Below are positions 60,514 through 64,000 of a DNA stretch of 64,000 bases, piece by piece. The first letter of the stretch is position 1. Every line of letters starts with the position of its first letter. Source of the stretch: Candidatus Abyssobacteria bacterium SURF_5 (GTDB taxonomy: Bacteria; Abyssobacteria; SURF-5); NCBI GenBank assembly GCA_003598085.1, contig QZKU01000004.1:1-64000 (forward strand), read 5' to 3'. The position numbers and the translations under genes were made by a program. The notes under the pieces were generated by a model that was not told the DNA's origin, did not search any database, and saw nothing but the letters and a program-made list of their open reading frames with translations.

Positions 60514-60673
60514 AAAAATATTCAACAGAAGACGACTTATTTGTTTCGAGGTGTGAAATCATTATGGATGGGATATCAAACTAATATGGGGTGGATTTGG
60601 GTTGTGCCGGTTTCCCCGATGACATCCTCAAAGAGTGCGATTGCGGGTAAATTCCGTTATGAATAAGCGGCGA

Positions 60674-60748
60674 GATGGCGAATCTCGTGGGCAAGATCGT
60701 TCGCATATGAATTCGCAAACGACGCCATGATCTCGCAGATTCGCCATC
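60674..60748. repeat. Nested inverted repeat between the two LTxxQ genes
   Basis: Outer arms GATGGCGAATCT (60674-60685) and AGATTCGCCATC (60737-60748) are exact complements. Inside, TCGTTCGC and GCAAACGA pair with one wobble. The structure could be a terminator of copy 2 or a mobile REP-like unit. Confidence 0.55.
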
Positions 60749-60814
60749 CCTTCGCCACAACCGCGGGTATGATTTGCTCTTCGTTGATCCCGGTGATCGC
60801 TCTGCTGACACCCT

Positions 60815-61303
60815 TTATCTCAAGAAGCCCTCGGGCGCCGGCGCCGGAGTCGTTGCGGGACCGGTTACTCTGCTTTGGCCGAATACCTGCCAGAATTTCT
60901 CGGTTTGTTCCTGCGTCAGATTGTTCGAAAGCGCATTCCATAACTGCATCTCCCTCGAAATGATCGAGGAGTGCAGCCGGTGCAACTCTTCGAGGGCATT
61001 TTCGACCTGGGCAGGATCGCTCGTTCCCTGAAGAGTTGCCGCAAGATTCTGTCGTGCAGTCTGATAGCTGCTTGTAAGCCTTTGCAGTTCCTGCGTGTAT
61101 TGGACGTACGTGTTCTGCAACTGAACGCGCTGTTCATCCGTAAGCTGTAACTGCTGGACAAGCGCATCGATTTCATTTTGAGTGGGAGGCCGCAGTAATA
61201 CCATCAAATCGGAACCCGCCTGTCCCACTTGTTGCGCGTTTGCCCCGATCCCGAAGGCGAACATTATTGCCACAACTAAGACGAAAGCAATCAACTTCTT
61301 CAT
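60815..61303 (-). CDS. Periplasmic Spy/CpxP-like (LTxxQ) helical protein, copy 2
   Basis: The ATG at 61303 follows AGGAGG by 9 bases and starts a clean signal peptide (MKKLIAFVLVVAIMFAFGIG, cleavage after GANA). The 162-residue protein carries LQLTDEQRVQLQNTYVQYTQ and LTSSYQTARQNLAATLQG, then ELHRLHSSIISREMQLWNAL and QEQTEKFWQVFGQSRV. It is a paralogue of the protein at 59933-60442, about 500 bases downstream on the same strand. The tail is Pro/Ala-rich instead of acidic. Envelope stress or metal roles are known for distant relatives only. Confidence 0.65.
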   Translation of the reverse strand: MKKLIAFVLVVAIMFAFGIGANAQQVGQAGSDLMVLLRPPTQNEIDALVQQLQLTDEQRVQLQNTYVQYTQELQRLTSSYQTARQNLAATLQGTSDPAQVENALEELHRLHSSIISREMQLWNALSNNLTQEQTEKFWQVFGQSRVTGPATTPAPAPEGFLR

Positions 61304-61342
61304 GTTTATCATCCTCCTGTAAAACACAACATCTTTTACTAA

Positions 61343-61371
61343 AATGTAACAGAACGCACAAGACTTGGCAA
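61343..61371 (-). promoter_or_regulatory. Possible promoter of LTxxQ copy 2
   Basis: On the minus strand TTGCCA (61371-61366), 17 bases, TACATT (61348-61343), 40 bases before the start codon. Confidence 0.5.
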
Positions 61372-61467
61372 GCCCGAAGCCTCTACAAGAGGAGGACGCT
61401 TAATGGCGGGTTTAAGAAGACATGACTCACCTGGGGTGATAAATTTCGGCAAGCCCTTACGCGGCTC

Positions 61468-64000
61468 TCACCACTGGACGCAGTCTAAGTCCTGCAGCCC
61501 TTCATTATATGATTCAAGCGTTTGCGCAGCCTGGATCATCTCTTTGCCGATTGCGCTTGACGGTTTCACACCACAAGGCAACGTCCTGGTAAATTGTGCC
61601 AGAAGGTTGTCCGCGACTTGAACCGTATCCTCTATCGGGCCCGGTTCGGAGTCATTTTCGAGGTTGAGCTTTGTTGCGATCAACTGATGCGCCAGAATCA
61701 TGCTTGCGTCACCGCGGACCGGCGTCTGCAACAGCTTGTGCAGAGTCTCCTTTTGATAAAGATAATTACCGAGCCGGAGCGACTGAATCGGCCAGGCGCC
61801 GGGGTGATTCTTCCAGAAACCGAAGCCTTTCGGGCATTGATATTCAGGCACAATCGCGGTGACGACGCACGTATCCGGCTCGCTGTCAGAAATTCCATCG
61901 GAGACAACCAACTGAACAACGTACTGTCCCTCCGTCTCGGCCAGCAGAATAGGCGTCGGAGATGTTGGGTCGACCAGAATGGGTCCGGTGTCCGATTCCG
62001 TCATCATCAGTAGCGACTCTGCAGGATAGGATGCCGGGTTCTTGAGGACGCACCAGGAATAGAAGAGCGGGTCTCCATCCGGGTCATAACTGGATGCGCC
62101 ATCCAGTTCGAGCGCACTGCCAACCGTGGTTTCCTGATCGCCTCCGGCATCGGCAACAGGCGGCAAGTTTTGTGTCGATATGACGACCAGATCAGGCTGG
62201 CTGGTGCACAACCCATCGCTCACGCACAGTTCGACATGGTATTCTCCCACTTTATCCACTGTGAATGATGCGCTCCCGTCCCCTTGAATATCAAGGACTG
62301 CAGCGCTCCCCTCAGGCTTTTTGAAAAGTGACCAGGAATAGCTGAGGGTATCTCCGTCCGGATCACTGCTCGCGCTGCCATCCAAAAACGCAGTTCCCCC
62401 CACGACCACACTGGTATCGGGGCCGGCGTCGGCGGCCGGGCAGGAGTTGATGGTACTGATGACCACGCTGTCAATGGCGCTTTCACAATGACCATCGGAA
62501 ACGATCAGGTCAACAATATAGTCACCGAATGCATCAATGAAGATCTCCGGATTAAGAGCGGCCGGATCGGAGAGCTCGGCGGAGCTGAACTGGGGTTTGC
62601 TTGATATATTCCAGGTATATGTGAGAGCGTCTCCGTCAATATCCGTGCTGCCGCTGCCGTCAAGACAGATGATCTGGCCGACGGACGCCGCTTGATCGGT
62701 TCCGGCATTCGCGGCAGGACACGTATTACAGAAATCGTCAAGTACTCCATTGCAGTTGTTATCTATACCGTCGTTACAGATTTCAACGGCGTCAGGGTCT
62801 CCACAACCGGTTTGAATAAGAGGCGCCCATCTGATGATGAGCTGGGCGGTATAGGCGTCCTGATCCGGTTCCTGGGTTCCGGTGCGGTACCAACTCCCGT
62901 TAGCATGATAAAGGACCAACCCGAATTGGCGTCCCGAGGCGGTTTCCGGGTCGTAATCCGGGTTCTTTATGCGCTCCTGAACCAATGCAGTGATATCGGG
63001 GCTGTAGAACCACGTGCCGGTGGTCCAGTTGGAAATGTTATTCCACGGCACTGCTTCCCCCTGGCGCGGGATCTGGTTTAGAAAAGCTCCGTCCGGATAG
63101 TTCGCGGTGCTGAATCCTAATCCCGCTTCCCATTTACCGTCGGGAACAAGTGCTTGAAAGGCGGCATCAAGATATCCCTCGTTAACGTAGTCGGAGCGTA
63201 TTGCAACGAATGCGCTCTCGATTATCGACAGCTTTGGAACGGTGAGAGCCCATCTCCAGTACGAACTGTACCAGCAGCCCGTAGTCGCCGCATATCCGAA
63301 GTAATGCCATCCATTCGAGTCATTGTAGCCGTTCAGATTTCTCGCGCCTACGGCGGAATAAGCGTCTTCCTCGGGAGAATCCTTGATATAAAACGTCTCT
63401 GTCACGGCAGTGGAAGGAGTAACTGGTCCCGGAATCCACTCGACATACAGTTGTGCTGTATAAGAGTCATTATCGGGTTCCTGCGTCGCCGTCCGGTATG
63501 CGGAGCCGGAGACAAAAGAAAGAACTAATCCCAGATAGTTTTTTCGCACGTCCTGAGGATCATAATCGGCGCTGTCGACGCGTGCTTGAACCAGATTACT
63601 GATATCAGGACTGCTATACCACGAACCGGCAATCCAGTCAGGGATATTTTCCCACAAGACCGGAGTCCCCTGCCGCAAGATATCGTTCAGGCTACTACCG
63701 AGAGGATAATTTGCGGTCGAAAAACCATTTCCATTGGTCCACCGATCATCCGGAACCAATCCCTGGAAATCCGCGCTTAACAAGCCGGAATTGGTGTAGT
63801 CCGCCCTCAGTTGCACAAATGCATTTGTAATCGTAGATCCCCGCGGGATATCTATCGCCCATCTCCAGTACGCACTGAAATATACGCTCGAAGAACGTCC
63901 GAAGTATTGCCAGCCGTACCCGTTGTTGTAAACATTTGCATCCTTGGCGCCCCAATTGGCACAGGTGTCTTCTTGAGGGGCATTGGCCACTCGAAAGACC
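61468..64000 (-). CDS. Large secreted PKD-domain protein, C-terminal part (N-terminus beyond right edge)
   Basis: The frame is open to the right edge, so at least 843 residues are seen and the start is missing. A GTG at 63990 is in frame but lies inside a repeat and is not a true start. Two DNRLRE-like units come first (each with an EDxxxxxGAxNxNxYN start and a YWRWAxxxPxxSxI strand). Next is a MopE-like metal-binding motif (EICNDGIDNNCNGVLDDFC), then three PKD domains (SCPAADAGPDTSVVVGG and similar, each with SYSWSL or equivalent). It ends in a domain starting CPKGFGFWKNHPGAWP, found at C-termini of some secreted bacterial proteins, function unknown. Probably exported and surface-exposed. 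Confidence 0.8.
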   Translation of the reverse strand, partial: VFRVANAPQEDTCANWGAKDANVYNNGYGWQYFGRSSSVYFSAYWRWAIDIPRGSTITNAFVQLRADYTNSGLLSADFQGLVPDDRWTNGNGFSTANYPLGSSLNDILRQGTPVLWENIPDWIAGSWYSSPDISNLVQARVDSADYDPQDVRKNYLGLVLSFVSGSAYRTATQEPDNDSYTAQLYVEWIPGPVTPSTAVTETFYIKDSPEEDAYSAVGARNLNGYNDSNGWHYFGYAATTGCWYSSYWRWALTVPKLSIIESAFVAIRSDYVNEGYLDAAFQALVPDGKWEAGLGFSTANYPDGAFLNQIPRQGEAVPWNNISNWTTGTWFYSPDITALVQERIKNPDYDPETASGRQFGLVLYHANGSWYRTGTQEPDQDAYTAQLIIRWAPLIQTGCGDPDAVEICNDGIDNNCNGVLDDFCNTCPAANAGTDQAASVGQIICLDGSGSTDIDGDALTYTWNISSKPQFSSAELSDPAALNPEIFIDAFGDYIVDLIVSDGHCESAIDSVVISTINSCPAADAGPDTSVVVGGTAFLDGSASSDPDGDTLSYSWSLFKKPEGSAAVLDIQGDGSASFTVDKVGEYHVELCVSDGLCTSQPDLVVISTQNLPPVADAGGDQETTVGSALELDGASSYDPDGDPLFYSWCVLKNPASYPAESLLMMTESDTGPILVDPTSPTPILLAETEGQYVVQLVVSDGISDSEPDTCVVTAIVPEYQCPKGFGFWKNHPGAWPIQSLRLGNYLYQKETLHKLLQTPVRGDASMILAHQLIATKLNLENDSEPGPIEDTVQVADNLLAQFTRTLPCGVKPSSAIGKEMIQAAQTLESYNEGLQDLDCVQW

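Larger units (their letters stand above)
60443..60814. other. Intergenic region with promoter and long hairpin
   Basis: No credible gene. It contains the promoter of copy 1 of the LTxxQ proteins and a nested inverted repeat at 60674-60748. Confidence 0.5.

Noticed and set aside
1-64000. tRNA, rRNA, CRISPR array, prophage or replication origin
   Set aside because: None was recognised by eye on either strand; tRNAscan-SE, Rfam and CRISPR searches would be needed to exclude short RNAs fully.

Overview
The window looks like a chromosomal segment of an uncultured, probably anaerobic, Gram-negative-type bacterium. Pointers to this are Sec and Tat signal peptides, a periplasmic Mo-enzyme with its own chaperone, an eight-heme c-type cytochrome, a Rieske/cytochrome b pair, a glycyl-radical enzyme, electron-transfer flavoprotein, a 2-hydroxyacyl-CoA-dehydratase-type activase and many large secreted repeat proteins. 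The gene style (long intergenic gaps, dispersed palindromic repeats, Rhs/LVIVD/PKD/beta-helix proteins) would fit Desulfobacterota or a related candidate phylum, but nothing here fixes the taxon. No rRNA, tRNA or CRISPR array was seen.

Layout. 1-9.6 kb: an IS3-type orfA at the left edge, then a 3069-residue secreted protein (minus strand) made of 13 LVIVD repeats, an Rhs/YD core, thrombospondin-type calcium repeats, an InlB-like repeat, a right-handed beta-helix and a C-terminal beta domain. 10.2-16.9 kb (plus): a 1444-residue acyl-CoA dehydratase activase-type protein, a crotonase and an enolase-superfamily enzyme. 17.3-23.6 kb (plus): a small membrane protein, a secreted phospholipase C/P1-nuclease-like protein, then a URO-D-like protein, an amphi-Trp protein and an FMN/4Fe-4S/FAD enoate reductase. 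23.7-29.7 kb (minus): methyltransferase, thioredoxin-like protein, ankyrin protein, MsrB and an internally duplicated beta-helix protein.

29.8-41.9 kb (minus) is the centrepiece. A MerR-type regulator is followed by Rieske protein, two-cluster ferredoxin, zinc alcohol dehydrogenase, a Tat-exported Mo-bisPGD catalytic subunit, gamma and beta subunits, a TorD-like chaperone, a split cytochrome b and an octaheme cytochrome c. I read it as an anaerobic hydroxylase of the ethylbenzene-dehydrogenase / DMS-dehydrogenase type, with an alcohol dehydrogenase for the product and a dedicated bc-like electron-transfer module. The substrate is unknown.

42.3-47.2 kb (plus): an EamA transporter, an IlvD/Edd dehydratase, a PfkB kinase and a class II aldolase, which together resemble a sugar-acid catabolic route. 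47.3-53.5 kb (minus): a secreted protein, a short OYE-like enzyme, an enoyl-CoA hydratase-etfB-etfA operon with a strong terminator, acpS and a PNPOx-fold protein. 53.7-57.9 kb (minus): an orphan glycyl-radical enzyme and mgtE. The mgtE leader has a consensus promoter, a hairpin, a small open frame and a hairpin that covers the ribosome binding site. 58.0-64.0 kb: a DUF3604/PHP-like secreted protein, two paralogous small periplasmic LTxxQ-type proteins, and the C-terminal part of a large PKD-domain secreted protein that runs off the right edge.

Several starts were moved inward where a Shine-Dalgarno sequence clearly favoured an internal ATG. All promoters, terminators and repeats were found by eye.
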